Part shown: positions 49,113-63,989 of the stretch, piece after piece
Layout: the number at the start of each line of letters is the position of its first letter
Position numbering within the stretch: position 1 is the first letter of the stretch
NCBI GenBank assembly: GCA_963693365.1
Contig: CAVNZM010000013.1
Coordinates: 7,626,001 to 7,690,000, forward strand
DNA: 64,000 bases
Direction of reading: 5' to 3'
From: Amoebidium appalachense
Taxonomy: Eukaryota > Ichthyosporea
Position numbers and translations under genes: made by a program
Notes under the pieces: model-generated
What the model saw: only the letters and a program-made list of their open reading frames with translations
The model's database searches: none
Told to the model about the DNA's origin: nothing

Positions 49113-50114
49113 TTCTCGGAGATAGATATTCGGACAATCTCCCTTCATAATCCTCAGTCCATGTTGCATGCTTCATTTTGGCATATTCGCAATGCATATG
49201 CATGTGGACACGTCCCGGTTCCCACCACTCGTAGGGGGTTGGATGTGTGGGGCAGGTACCGTACTAGGTGAGGGTTGGGTGGTTTAGGATGGATGGATCC
49301 GGGTTGGGGGTCGTGTGTGTGTGTGTGTGTGTGTGCGTGCGTATGTGTGTGTGTCTGTGTGCCACGCCGGCGGGGGGAAGGGGGGAGGGGGGAGGGGGGA
49401 TGAATATGTTCAAAACGCATATTGAGAGATTGGGAAATCGTTTTTGTGACTTTGTGTTTGCTCCGATGGGGTTGGGTGGGTGTGGGTGGAACACGGAGGA
49501 AAAGGGGAGGGGGAGGGAATACTACACAAAATGCTGTGGGCCGGGAAGGAGAAAAGGAAGCGTGTGGGACTGTGGGTGGCAGTACTCAGTGTTATGGGCT
49601 TTGGTGATGGTATGATGACTGCGCGTGTGTGCGCACGTGCGTGCGCTCATGTGCGCGTGCATGCGTGCATGGGTGCGGGGGTGCATTTGATGTGTGCGTG
49701 TGCGCATGCACGCGTGTGTGCGTGCGTGCATAACTTGGGTGCGGTCGCACGTGTTTGTCATGGTGTGCAATTCTTTGCTTGCGTAATGGCGTGCTATGCA
49801 TACATATAGCTGCATGCACAGACGATCTCATACTTAGTCGACTGTTTTCAGAGTTTCCCGGTTCGGTTTGATGGCATATGCAAGTCTAGAAATGTCGTTT
49901 CTATATCCGATAGTGTAGCTATACCGATTAACAGCACTTCCTTTTTGTCATCTCGCTTAAACAGCACACGCCTCCCCTCTGCCTCATTCCCCCCTCCCCC
50001 CCCCCATCCCCCCCCGTGTACACACACACACACAGTCAAACCGATGCAGCACAAGTGAAGGGCTCTTTCTCAACGCTTCAGATACAACGCCGTGTATTCA
50101 ACCCACCCCATACC
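49113..50114. other. Gap with GT repeats; no gene seen
   Basis: (GT)n at 49313-49360, G-rich 49370-49400, GTGC-rich 49620-49735, otherwise unique. Confidence 0.4.
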
Positions 50115-50281
50115 GTCACTGTGGTGTGACAAAAGCACACACGGTTGAATCTTGCCCTATGCCATTCGGAACCAATGACATGGATGTAACAAGTATCCAT
50201 TATATGGTAATCGTTATATCATGAATGTCATTGCTTTGTTCATAGGCCCAACCGCGTGTGCTTCAGTCACACCACAGTCAC
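50115..50281. repeat. Inverted repeat, MITE-like, 167 bp
   Basis: gtcactgtggtgtgac...agcacacacggttg at the left is matched by the reverse complement of caaccgcgtgtgct...gtcacaccacagtcac at the right (about 33-bp arms, few mismatches). The interior has no ORF. Confidence 0.65.
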
Positions 50282-51026
50282 CCTCCCCATCCCCCGGGTC
50301 CCCTTCTCCCCCCAAAAATATCTCGTCCTTACCACAGCCCACCTCCCTCGGAGCCCATTTCCGAATCATTCGGAAGCAACTTCACATCTCTCATGTATGA
50401 TATATGTAGCCGTGATTTAAAGCTAATACCGTAGCGACTCGTGAGCAAAGCACCCATGATCGTGCGAGTGTTGAATTTAGTGCATTGTTTTATGACCGGG
50501 AATCCAGTCCCACTGTACCAAAACAAATGGCTGCACAGATCTCCAATGTTCATGCAGAAACAACATCTCCGCCTAACTACGTTAACCCATAAGTTGGCTG
50601 CCCAAAACTTACAGCATTTTGAAGATTTGGCAAACGAAAAAATCCCCAAAGTGTGCCTATTTTGGTATCTATTTACAATCACATGATGGTAGCTAGTAAG
50701 CTAGTAATCATGCTCATGATGAAGACTATCTACAGCACCGGGATTATCTATCTATGTACAAGGCCAACAAAAGCGTAATACTTCTCTCCAAACCCAATCA
50801 CTAGGCTACACATACTCTACAACCTCTCATACACTTTAACACTGGCCCCACCTAAGCTGTGCAACATCGTAGGTGGTGGAACCTTATCAGATAAGGCAAG
50901 ATACGATACTAAGTTCCCGACTATATTGGTATACAACCAGTAGGCGTCCTTACTATCTGGGTTAGAAAATTGTGGAGGACACTGTTGTGAACAAGGAAAA
51001 CTTGCATTATCCCGCCAGAATACGGC
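50282..51026. other. Gap without a supported gene
   Basis: Overlapping frames of about 80-115 codons occur on both strands (50329-50686), with no signature to choose between them. The rest is unique AT-rich DNA. Confidence 0.4.
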
Positions 51027-51371
51027 TCATAAATTCTCGTTTGTTGTCCTGATGAGGCGGTAAATCTCGTCCGCATTCCTTTTGGCAGCTTCGAAATCTA
51101 CCAAATCCATCCCATCCGTCTTCACACGCGCCAGTGGAGGCACCACGTGTATAGACACGTGGTCGTTCCCAGCCTTTTTCCCAGGCACAAGCTCGTCACG
51201 TGATCTGCTCCCAAATCCGGAAGTGTAGTAATGCACCACCACCGCTGATTTTGGTTCAACCCTCCTCTTCATGTGTCGGTTCACAACCAGAGCTACGATT
51301 AGGATGAGGACAGCACATACAAACACAGAGCCGAAAACGAGAAATGTCCTGTCAACTTCGGGAAACGCCAT
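51027..51371 (-). CDS. Small single-pass membrane protein
   Basis: 114 residues, intronless. A short N-terminus (MAFPEVDRTF) leads into one hydrophobic helix (VFVCAVLILIVALVVN, about residues 16-32), followed by basic NRHMKRR, so the C-terminus is predicted cytosolic by the positive-inside rule. The tail is polar and ends in a probable helix (FEAAKRNADEIYRLIR). No family recognised. Composition and clean boundaries support a real gene; there is no homology evidence. Confidence 0.5.
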   Translation of the reverse strand: MAFPEVDRTFLVFGSVFVCAVLILIVALVVNRHMKRRVEPKSAVVVHYYTSGFGSRSRDELVPGKKAGNDHVSIHVVPPLARVKTDGMDLVDFEAAKRNADEIYRLIRTTNENL

Positions 51372-52591
51372 TATTTGTTCCTATCGACGGTGACAAACCT
51401 CTTTCGTAGCAATAATATCTGGAGATGGTTGATCAAAAGGGGCACGTTGTGATATTAATGACTGAGTTAGACTTGCGGATGAAGTCCGTATACGTATGCG
51501 GAATTTGAAGGTGACGGTACCACGTTTTGTTTCAGTACCTAAGGTACCACGCTTTCTGAGAAAATGGAGGACGATTATATTGATTTTTGGAAGGTTTGGA
51601 TCAGTCTGACAAAGTTTCAGAACCGAGTTAAACCTCCAAAACCTTAAGGCAGCTGCAAGTTCGAATTCGAAAACAACAGTCAGTCTCTGATCAGTCTGAT
51701 ATACAGCTATTTTCATACATTGGTGTTCTTGCTTTCTTTTTTCTATTTAGAACGCCGCTCGAAATAGACGCTCTGTGAGTAGACAATGAAAACTGGCAAG
51801 TTTGCTTCTATGTACGTGATCATGATATACCGCTGAGGGGATATTCCGAGCAAACCCCCCCCCCCCCCCCATACCTGAGACTGGTTCTCTTTGCCTCGAG
51901 TAAACAGCGTAAACCCCCACATGTTTATCCGTGTTGAGAGACAGATGAAAATGCAATCTGCTGACGTGGGTTCCCAATTTATACCTGCATCGCCTGCTGT
52001 GACGCGGCAATCTATTCACCGTCACTGTTCCGTAGATAATGCATGATTTAGATACAATCAGATGCTCTTAAAACTTTCTAAACCAATCGTAATGTGCGTG
52101 ATAGGCATTTCCACAAATTGTTGAACAGATTGATCAGTTTGGATATTGGCTAAATCTATGGGGGTCTCTGGTATTCGATTGGTTGGAGCCGTACCCCACC
52201 CCCCAACAACTGAGATAGCCCAACTTTCCAAAGATAGCCCAACTTTCCAAAGATAGTGCAAGTTATTTCCGTAATTGGGTTTCTCTAACGACTTGTAAGT
52301 TAGCGATGTCCCTGGCCGCTAGGAGGAAACGTGCTGGTTTCCTGCGTGCTTCCTTTTTGTTTATTTTTATATATATATACACCTCATCTTTAGTCTCCTG
52401 CTGCGCTGTAAGTGTTACTATTGTTGGGGACAGTCCAAACTAAAATGTAATCAAGAGATAAACTGCTTGAAACTTAGCACCAATGACGTCACAGATGAGA
52501 AAAAAAAACCATCCGGGCCATGATCATGACGTCATATACTCCATGTTTGTGCAAACCGGCCCGAGGTCGTGGTACCATGGTCACGGACCAC
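51372..52591. other. Gap without a supported gene
   Basis: A 111-codon minus-strand frame (51381-51716) has no signature. C run 51857-51870. Remaining DNA unique. Confidence 0.4.
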
Positions 52592-52945
52592 TCACGGTGT
52601 CACGGTGTTTTCCAAACGGGAAATAAACAAAATATACCATTGTCTGTCCTCTCTCTGTTCCACTGAAACTTTAAAGTTTGAGTCTCGCATGATTACGGCT
52701 ACAGTTGACATGCGATCCTGGTCATGCGCCATGGCCATGGGCACGATGATGACCACTGAGATCTCAGTTTCGATGTTGCCGAGGCCATTGAAAACTTCGA
52801 ACTGGGGGTGAGGCATTTCATATCTGTACGACGGCCACATACGTGTCCGTGCATGCGGGACAGGGCCCACATACGTATACACGTCATGCATGGGTTTCAG
52901 AAGCAGCGAGAAAAAGGCACAACAGAGCTGTCTACTGATTGTCAC
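52592..52945 (-). CDS. Hypothetical protein or exon
   Basis: 117 codons. From about residue 27 the composition is that of an ordinary soluble protein (YEMPHPQFEVFNGLGNIETE, then a beta-rich ISVVIIVPMAMAHDQ and RQWYILFISRLENTV). The first residues could be a weak signal sequence or intron, since TGCATCAG just upstream of the ATG could be a 3' splice site. No family recognised. Confidence 0.4.
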   Translation of the reverse strand: MTISRQLCCAFFSLLLKPMHDVYTYVGPVPHARTRMWPSYRYEMPHPQFEVFNGLGNIETEISVVIIVPMAMAHDQDRMSTVAVIMRDSNFKVSVEQREDRQWYILFISRLENTVTP

Positions 52946-53207
52946 GGTTCACATCTGATGCAGGCGCCGTGGTTGTCCCATGCACAATAGTATCACAGTG
53001 AGTGTGCTAGGCTACTAACCAAGTGATTCGTATGTGTTGAATTTTCATCGAGTTATTAACGTCTACACTATGCCGATTGAAAACACGCTGTATATGCGTG
53101 GGAGCCAGCTCCTAGGAGCCTTTATGGCTACTACTGTAACACCACGTATTTAGTTTTTGGCCAAACCTGATTTGGGCAGATAGATATGCGGACGGGGCGC
53201 GTCGGGG

Positions 53208-53655
<448 letters not shown>

Positions 53656-53907
53656 GGGGAGGGAGGGGGGGACTCACCCTGTAACACACCTGACGATTTG
53701 TGGTGGATCCCCCTCCCCCTCCCCCCTCCCCCCTCCCCCCTCCCCCCCCCCCAAAAAAAAAAAAATATATATATACAAACCCTTCACCCCTCATCCACCC
53801 GCCCACCCGTAGATTTCAGGTTCCCCAAAACCTCGTATGCATGCACATATGATATAGATGCCACACCCATTCAGTGGACAGCTACATGCACATGCTCTTT
53901 AGATCAA

Positions 53908-54026
53908 TCCCCCCCCCCCCCCCCCCCCCCCCCCCCCACACACACACCACCACCATCACCACCACAGGCCCCCCCCCCCCCCCACTATTGGACACGGAGA
54001 CACTCACCCACCCACCCACACAAACA

Positions 54027-54092
<66 letters not shown>
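53908..54092 (+). repeat. C run and (CA)n compound tract
   Basis: C run 53909-53937 then CACCAC, second C run 53970-53983, then (CA)n 54030-54092. Confidence 0.95.
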
Positions 54093-56116
<2,024 letters not shown>

Positions 56117-56315
56117 TTTGAATGCGTCAAAAAGTACGAAGTACACAAGAACAAACGGATAACACGATGCAGAATGCAAGCCATACATAAAGAGTATGCA
56201 TAATAAGCAGAGCCCATCCTCAGGGGGGCCCACGTCATCCACAGTACCCGAGTTTCGACCTATTCCCCTCGTTAACGAAACCCAACTCAGATACTGTTTC
56301 ACTTGAACATGAGTA
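56117..56315 (+). repeat. SINE-like dispersed repeat, subfamily B, longest copy
   Basis: tttgaatgcgtcaaaaagta after a G run, through cagtacccgagtttcgacct and cctcgttaacgaaaccc, to acatgagtag. Shows that subfamily B extends into the region homologous to the 3' half of subfamily A. Confidence 0.85.
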
Positions 56316-56562
56316 GGGGGGGGGGGGGGGGAGGGGGGAGGGGAGGGGGGGGGGGGGAGGGGGGGGGGGGTTTGGCATACCGAACTCTTTCAGAGAGCTT
56401 ACCCTTCCACTGCTGTTTGTTCTGTTTCCAACCTTTTGACCCTGTTAGGCTGTCAATATTTTGGGCCTCAACTGAAATCGTGCAGGCGCCGGTGAGGGTG
56501 TTATGTTTGTTTGTTCACGGTTTGTTTGATTTTTTTTCGTGTTCATTTTTTTTGTTTGTTTA

Positions 56563-56683
56563 AATGATTTATTTGGTTCGTTTTCGGGTTCTTTTTATGT
56601 TTTTTTCCCCCTTCGCATTCTAAATGATTTTTTTGGTTCGTTTTCGGGTTCTTTTTATGTTTTTTTCCCCCTTCGCATTCTAA
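56563..56683 (+). repeat. 60-bp tandem duplication
   Basis: Two nearly identical copies of aaatgattt.tttggttcg through cccccttcgcattcta. Confidence 0.9.
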
Positions 56684-57266
56684 CAGCGCTGACTCGGTGG
56701 AAGGACCCATCAAGAGTTACCCTGTTGTTGCTGCCATTTCCCTTCCTTTCCCGCCTCTCCTTCCCCAAACAGGTTTTCACGTTCCTGTAAAAAAACCTTC
56801 GATAACGCACACCCACCGCCGTTTTTCTTTCTTCTTCTATAAAAAGGGCATGAAAATAATATTGAAGCCCAATTTATTCCGAGACCCACATGAACTGTAG
56901 AGCCATAAGTATCTCAAGGGTGCCCAGTTTGGCGCCCAAATCTTTAGTAATCAATTCATTTTTAAAGTCAGAGATCAAGCTCCCAGCTGCATACAATGCA
57001 GCAGATCTCCCGATTATCCAATTAACTCCGATTACACTTATTTGCGTAACTCAGCCACCAGGGCCAACACTATCATCATTGACATGCCACCAGGTGTTAA
57101 TGATCCGACAGATCTCACCGATGGTGCTACGAAAATTATGATTCTATGTACAAGGGGGGGGGGGGGGGGGGGGTAGTAGTACTTTTAGGAGGAATTTCAG
57201 ACTAATCACACTCTTTTTCAATCATAACCGGATATTTTTAGTCACATCACAATGACTTCCATCCAA

Positions 57267-57597
57267 TCAATACACAACATTGGCAACAAGGGGTGCCAGC
57301 ACAGCCAATAGCATTGCACCAAGAGTGGGGGCAAAAATCCCCGCACTGCTCGCACTGCTTGGTGAGCCCTGCTGCACCTGCTGGTTGTCGGCCGATGGGG
57401 TGCCCGTAGGGGTGGTCGTGGACTGGTTGGTGGGGAGGGGATCCTCCCTGTTAAACAGAGGGGGTGGGTGTTAGTGGTTTGCTTACCCCGTGGGGGAGAG
57501 GTAGAGCGAGGGGGAGAGGGAGAGCGAGGAAGAGAGGGAGATGGAGAGAGGAAAAGGAGAGTGAGAAGGAGGGTGAGAGAGAGGGTGAGAGAGAGTG

Positions 57598-57683
<86 letters not shown>

Positions 57684-57698
57684 CAGAAACAGAGAGGG

Positions 57699-57746
<48 letters not shown>

Positions 57747-57775
57747 GGGACAGAAACAGAGAGGGGGGGGGGGGG

Positions 57776-57831
<56 letters not shown>

Positions 57832-58662
57832 CAGGGAGGGGGAGAGAGAGCTTTAAACTTGACTCCAACACCCAAGCATCCAAGAGATAACAAAAGGATT
57901 CGCCTCAAGCCCAAATTTCGGAGATCAGATCGTAAATATCGCCCGAAAATCCCCAGATTTCACTTACCCATCGGCCAGCATCTTAAGGTAGTCCTCCCAG
58001 AAGGAGGGTAGACCCTTCCACGGGTCGTTGGTCAGATTACGGTCGGTGGCATAGAAGTACTTCAGTTTGGCATCGAAGGCTACCTTGGCCTGGGTGAAGG
58101 CAAACTCACGTGTGGCCCTGTGGGTGTGCATGCATGTTAGTGTCTGGCTGCGTGTGTGCTTGTGGTGATAGATACAACGGAGTCAGATAGTCGAGCTGGG
58201 TGGGTGCAGAAAGTTAGTTGCCCTTGGACTGAGGGGTGGGGTGGGGTGGGGTGGGGTGGGGTAGGGGTGTGTGTGTGTGTGTGTAGGGAGAGAAAGGGGG
58301 GGGGGGGGGGGGGGGAGGGGGGGTGGGTTGTCATAGACATGTTCCTGTATTGATGTGGACGGCACGATGTGTGTGTTTGGTATGTGTGTGTGTGGGGAGG
58401 GGGGGGGGGGGGGAGGGAAGAGAGGAAGAAAGAGAGAGGAGGGGAAGGAGGAGGGGTTCGGGGGAGGGTTGACAATAGCGCCGGCAGAAGAAACTGCATG
58501 GTTGGTTTTCTCCGCCACTTGGGGGGGGGGAGCGGGGGGCGGGGGAGGGGGGGGGGAGGGAAGGGAAGTAAAAAAGGTGAAAGAAAGGGAGAGGGTGGTA
58601 GTAATTTGGCAAACATCTCAGCCAATGCTTGTAGGAGGACGGGGGGAAGCGGGGCGGGACGG

Positions 58663-58693
<31 letters not shown>

Positions 58694-61615
58694 GGGGGGG
58701 GAGGGGGGGGGGAGGAGTGAGAGGGAGGGAGTTCTCATACGTGTGCACTGCGCCGGCAGCAATCGTCTTGCCTGCCTCCACAGCAGCCTTGAAGGTCTCA
58801 AGCTCATCGTACTCGGGCACAAACTGGGGGGATGGTTCAATGAGTTGGTGGTTACGTGCTGGCGGTGGCATGGGTGTGGGTTGGGCCTGAAGATAGGCAG
58901 AGGCGTGTGTGTGCAAAAGGTGCTGATGTAATGTGTGATGTCTGTTGCCAGGGGGGCAGGCAGGTGCAAAGCCGGGGGCCCATGAAATATCGTCTTTAAA
59001 GTTTGTCTTAAAGTGCCCATATCTCAGACCCATTTCCCATGTATCATGTCGGGGGGGGGGGGGGGGGGGGGGGGGGAGGATGGTAAGAGGAGAGGAGGGA
59101 GAGGGGGGTGCAATTTTCAGGGGGAGGGGGGTTCCAATACCGGACACCAGGGGCCGACGCCAAACTGCCCCTTCTTGGTGGTCCACATGCTCTTGGCACA
59201 GCTCCCGGTGTCGTCAGGCTTCCACCTCCATGCAAAATTTTCAAACGGGATGGAAATTTGGGCGGGGATAGGATAGCCGGGGGCCGGTGTGAGGAGAGAC
59301 ATGTCGGGGAACACACCGGGGTTGAGCACAATGGTGGCCTCTGGGAGGAGCTTGTGCGCATAGTTGACGATCTGGGGGGGGAGGGGGAGGTCGGGGGGGA
59401 GGGGGGGGGGGGGGGGGGGGGGGGGGGCAAATGTGAGGTTTCGTACATGGGGTTTGATAGGTACGAGTCCCTTCTATGCAATCAGTTCGGGTCTTCGACT
59501 CCCCTTCCCCCCCCCTCCCTCCCTCCTTTTTTTTTGGTGGAAGAAAAGGGGTGGAATTTGGCGGGTTGGGGGATGGGGGGGATTCCACATGTTGTTGCAT
59601 TTTGTTATGGGAAAGGGTAGCAAGGATTAGAGCACACCACACAATTTGGAACCCTTTGAAGGATTCTAGTTGAAACGAGAAAAATATTGTCGACAGGAAG
59701 TTGGGGAGGATAACAGTAATCCAAAATAAACCCAGGTTGAGATATACACACCTCGACATATTTTTCCGTGTGGTTGACGCCCCACTTCATGTTCTTGGTG
59801 TCGATGTGGTTGGTCGTGTCGTCCAGGAAAAACCCCTTGAAATTTGGGATGAACTTCATCTGCTTGGTCCACTGGTCCATGGTCGCGAAAATTGATGGCA
59901 GGGATCTGTGTTGTTTTTTAGCGTATGAGAGAGTTAAGAAATCAGTTTTGTGTGAGACAACTGGAAAGTTTGTTGTCCAATCGTAATTAAGTTTTGTGCC
60001 CAGCAATGTGTTCAACTAAGTTCTTTTAGTCGCAACCAAACTTGCGCGTAAACCGTCTCCTCAAACAATGAAATTCTATATTTCGTGGAACCGATTATAA
60101 ATCCACAGCTTTCCGTTATGTGAAATCACATGCAGGTGGTTTAGTGGTGAGGAAGCGAGGCAAGGAGAGAGGGAAGAGAATGGAGGGAGACGGGTGAGCC
60201 AAAAGAAAGAAACAGATAGGAGAGAAAGGAGTGGGGTGGGTGGGTGGGTTGAGGAGAGCGAAGGGCGGCTGGGGGGTGGGGAGGGGGGGGAGGGGGAGGG
60301 GGGGGTTGCATACTCAAAGCCCACGGGTGTCCAGATGCCCTCGCTGTTCATCCCGGTGACCTTTGTGTGTGTGTAGCCCACCATCTCGACCCCGGCATCA
60401 GACAGCATCTTGGTGCATATCTGGGTGTGTACGTTTGAGTGTTGGCGCCAACACACTCTTGCACATGCTCATTCGCAAAAACATTCTCCTCCCCGCCCCG
60501 ACCCCACATCCCCCCACCCACCTGCCTATCTCTCTCTAAGAGCCTACACACCTTCACTCACAAGACGCCACAAATCTTGCTCACAGACATCACATCACCA
60601 TTCAGACATCTCTCGTGCAAACACACGAACTCCCGCAAACACACTTCAACACTTCCCCTCCATTTCATGATTACACAGAAACACATACAAACACACACAC
60701 GTACGCATCCCTCCCCCCGCCCCCCCCCTCCCCCCCAACCCACGCACCTGCATAGCCTCCAGGTTAGGGTGGTTGTCAGAGTATGGGCCTCTGCAGGGGT
60801 TCAACACGGCCATGACCGACTTGCAGCCCTTCGCAAGGTCCACAAAGAAACTGTCCGTGCACTGTTTGGTCACGGGGTCAATTGCAATGGGCCATGCATC
60901 CTTGGGGTTGGCCGGGCACCCTGCGTGGTAGAGGAAGACCATTACAGAGGGATTGTTCTTGGGCTGCCACGGTCTGTCGTAGATGCATTCTGGGTGGGTG
61001 GGTGGGAGTTAGACAATCGGGGGGTGGAGGGGATAGGGAGAAGGGAGGGGCGGAGGGGGGGGAGGGGGGTTGTGTTGGCTTTCCTTTTTTGCTTTTTTTG
61101 TGCTTTTTTTGGGCGACGGGCCGGGGGGGGGGGGGGGGGGATGAGGCCGGGGGTTTTTGTTTTATTTATTTCATTTTTTCCTTTTTTGGGGGGGGGGGGG
61201 AGGGGTGGGGGGGGGGGGGGGGGGTGGCGCAGGTGTAGGGAAGGGGAGGGGAAGAGGACAGACGGGGGGAAACTTATGAGTGCTCGTGTTGTGCATGTGT
61301 GTGTGTTGGTGTGTGTGTGTGTTCGTTGGAGTCATATGAAAACGCGGACGGCAATTCACAAGTGCCAACTACACGTACGCGAGCAACACGATAATCAAAG
61401 ACAAAAGCATAGACAGTAAACGAGACTTTCGCTGAATATCATCAAGCTTTTAGGCTACACCACATACTTGGGGGGTTGGAAGTGGTAGCAGCATCTCTTC
61501 TTGCAATCGCCTTGGCCTGCATCTGATCGTGATAGTGGCCTCCATTCTCCCTCGCCAATGCCGTTCCCGTTGCACCACAAAGGGTGGCAACTAGTAGAGA
61601 TCTTGCTGAAGGCAT
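57267..61615 (-). CDS. Spherulin-4-like (spherulation-specific family 4) secreted protein, eight exons, GPI-anchor signal
   Basis: Exons 61615-61468, 60989-60748, 60420-60314, 59905-59752, 59371-59141, 58823-58741, 58117-57968 and 57447-57267 have consistent phases and total 1296 nt, 431 residues. All introns are GT-AG. A signal peptide (MPSARSLLVATLCGATGTALA) starts the protein. The family 4 domain (Pfam PF12138, TIM-barrel-like) follows in order: SVMVFLYHAGCP, KSVMAVLNPCRGPYSDN, LSDAGVEMVGYTHTKV, FKGFFLDDTT with the paired acidic residues, PEATIVLNPGVFPD and GKTIAAGAVHT. The last exon is Thr/Ser/Gln-rich and ends SSASSAG plus a hydrophobic tail, IFAPTLGAMLLAVLAPLVAN, fitting GPI anchoring. 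Relatives are induced during slime-mould encystment or are fungal wall proteins. A glycosidase-like role is possible but unproven. Confidence 0.85.
57602..57830 (+). repeat. (GA)n in the last intron of the spherulin-like gene
   Basis: Interrupted (GA)n with a G run at 57766-57778. On the gene's sense strand this is (CT)n, close to a polypyrimidine tract in composition. Confidence 0.9.
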
Positions 61616-61642
61616 TTTTGCGACTGAAAATCTGGAAGGGAG

Positions 61643-61654
61643 GTATTTATGTAA
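61643..61654 (-). promoter_or_regulatory. TATA-like element of the spherulin-like gene
   Basis: Minus-strand ACATAAATACC lies about 30-40 bases upstream of the ATG. If used, the 5' leader would be extremely short, so the call is weak. Confidence 0.3.
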
Positions 61655-61766
61655 GCGCCATGAATGAGGCTGGAATGTTAGGTTCGTGACGGGATTAGAG
61701 AACAAACGGGTGTTGAGTAACGAGAAGGGGGTTGGTTCCCTTATTGTTTCTCTCTAATTTATTTGT

Positions 61767-61900
61767 GTGTGTGTGTGTGTGTGTGTGTGTTTGGGGGGAG
61801 GGGGAGGGAGGAGGGGGGCGGGGGGAGGGCGGGTAGGTGGGGCTGGTAAAGAAGAGGAATGGGGGGAGATGGGGGGGGGGGGGGGGGGGGGGGGGGAGGG
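61767..61900 (+). repeat. (GT)n followed by G-rich tract
   Basis: (GT)n 61764-61791, then G runs with a long one at 61872-61897. Confidence 0.9.
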
Positions 61901-63954
61901 GGTGGAAGGGGGTGATGTTGTTCGATGCAATTTCCATTATTTGCGTAGTTGCTGACCACATTTGTGCAAGTGCGTCATGTGTGTGAGTGTGTGTGCCCGA
62001 GCCTCTAATGACTACAAACACACACCCGTGGTGTGTGTCTATGATTGAATCACTCTGTTATGTGCGCCGGTGACGTGCGCTTCTCGGTGTGTGTGTCTGC
62101 AATAAATGTGCTTGAGAATGTGTAATCTGTTGTTTGTCTCTCTCTCTGTGTGTGTGTTTCTCTGTGTGCGTGTGCGCGCGCGCGTCTCACTCTCTCTGTG
62201 TGTGCGTGCGCACACGCATGCATGTTGTGTGTGGTTGCATGTGTGCGTGTGCACTGTGCATATGTGTGTGGGGTGTGCGTCGTGCATGTGCGTGCGTGTT
62301 GAAGCCCATGTGTGCTGGCACTGTCGATTCCTTTTCGACTCGTTAGATCGTGTGGAAACAGAACCATGTGGGTGTGCTGAGTGCACGGGTTAGACATGTG
62401 CTCGCATGTGTCCTCGTGTGTGGGCAGGTGCAAGTGCACTTCCAATGACGTGTCAAGTCATTTTCATTTACCAAGTTAAGACAATGCTACTTCCTTTGTT
62501 GTATCTGTGTCTCGTAGTTTCTCTGTTGTTCCTGTAAGAACAAAGTGTAATCTTCGTACCTATTTCACTTGCCAGTCGCCTACGAGCCTGCGGGCCATCC
62601 AGAGGAACTGAGACAAACAGTGTCAGCGTTGGGCATTATAACCAGTTTCACTGGCGGGTCAGGCTCACATTCGGTTCGAGCCAAAAGTCCAAACCACTAT
62701 ACCATCGTCTGTTGTTTCTTGGCACCAACTACGATTGCCAATCTGACTCTCGGACAGGCCATGTAATTTCTTGCACATTGTGCTTCATTGGTGTGATTTA
62801 TCTATTATTCTTTCTTTATATAATAACGAGAAAGTATCTAATAAATGTATTCTCAAATATTTTTTACCTTTTGGCTGGCTTGCCCCCCAACGTTAACTTG
62901 GCCGGTTCGTCAGGCTCAAATTCGGATCTATCAGGTTTGTTTATCAGATCTCACATTCATTTTAGACAACCAATCAACACAGGCCATTGAAAATATTCAT
63001 CCAATCACAGATGTGCGAAGTTCTGCGCACTAACTCGCTGTCCGGGGCGGAAAGAATGTGATTATTGGGCCGGCATAGGTTACGTATAAATTGAGCAAAG
63101 TGCTGACATAACTTCTTATCTCTCACCCTTTTTCATGCGCCATGTGTTCTTTGTGAGAGTCTGCACCGTCCATACTGGTACGCTAGCGGGATAAATTTAT
63201 TTTTTCCCGGGATAGCCAATGACATGGGAAGATCTGGTCATTGCATATATGAAACAATTAAATAGATAATCCAATAGCACATTGAATCTCATGGCAACTG
63301 TAACAACAGCATAGGCTAGATCTATTATAGATCTGAGGTGAGCCGGGGCCGGGACCATGTGGCACTCTGCCATGTAGGGAAACAATGTTACGACGGGCCG
63401 TGTCTACGAAGTATAGGTAAATACAGCAATTCCTATTTATGTTCTAATGTCTAGGCTTATGACTCTAACGTCTGTTGTTGTATTGGCCAAAGCATTTGGG
63501 TTTGAGGTTTCATGATACATCCATCGATCATGAGTATCGCGACGTCGACGTCGCTGTTGCCACCTGCAGCAGCGAAACAAGATCAATTGGCATTATAAGA
63601 AAAGGAATAATACGCTAATAATATTACCTCACCGCGTGGATGTGGGTTCAGAAAATCATATAATGGTATTAGGATTATTGCTATTATAAAATACTTTCCC
63701 TAAATAATACAGTAACTTCACTGATGGTCAACCCCATGCACAGTGCCATGGATATATAAGCTATGGACATATCAGTGATGGCAGCGCTAGCCACGATTGT
63801 GCAAACCAATCAAGGCACGCCCTCGCACTAATATAGCTCCTTCGCACATCTTTGCGGGAATGTTTACTTTGCCATATTTAGCGCAACACCCTGCTACTTC
63901 ATTGAAACAGAAAAATCATTGATGATGGATCCGGGGCAGCCACTTGAAGTTAGA

Positions 63955-63989
<35 letters not shown>

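Noticed and set aside
51381-51716. 111-codon minus-strand frame next to the membrane protein
   Set aside because: No domain, and uneven basic composition; probably chance.
57464-58011. ERERER ORFs on the plus strand
   Set aside because: Translations of the (GA)n tract inside an intron of the spherulin-like gene.
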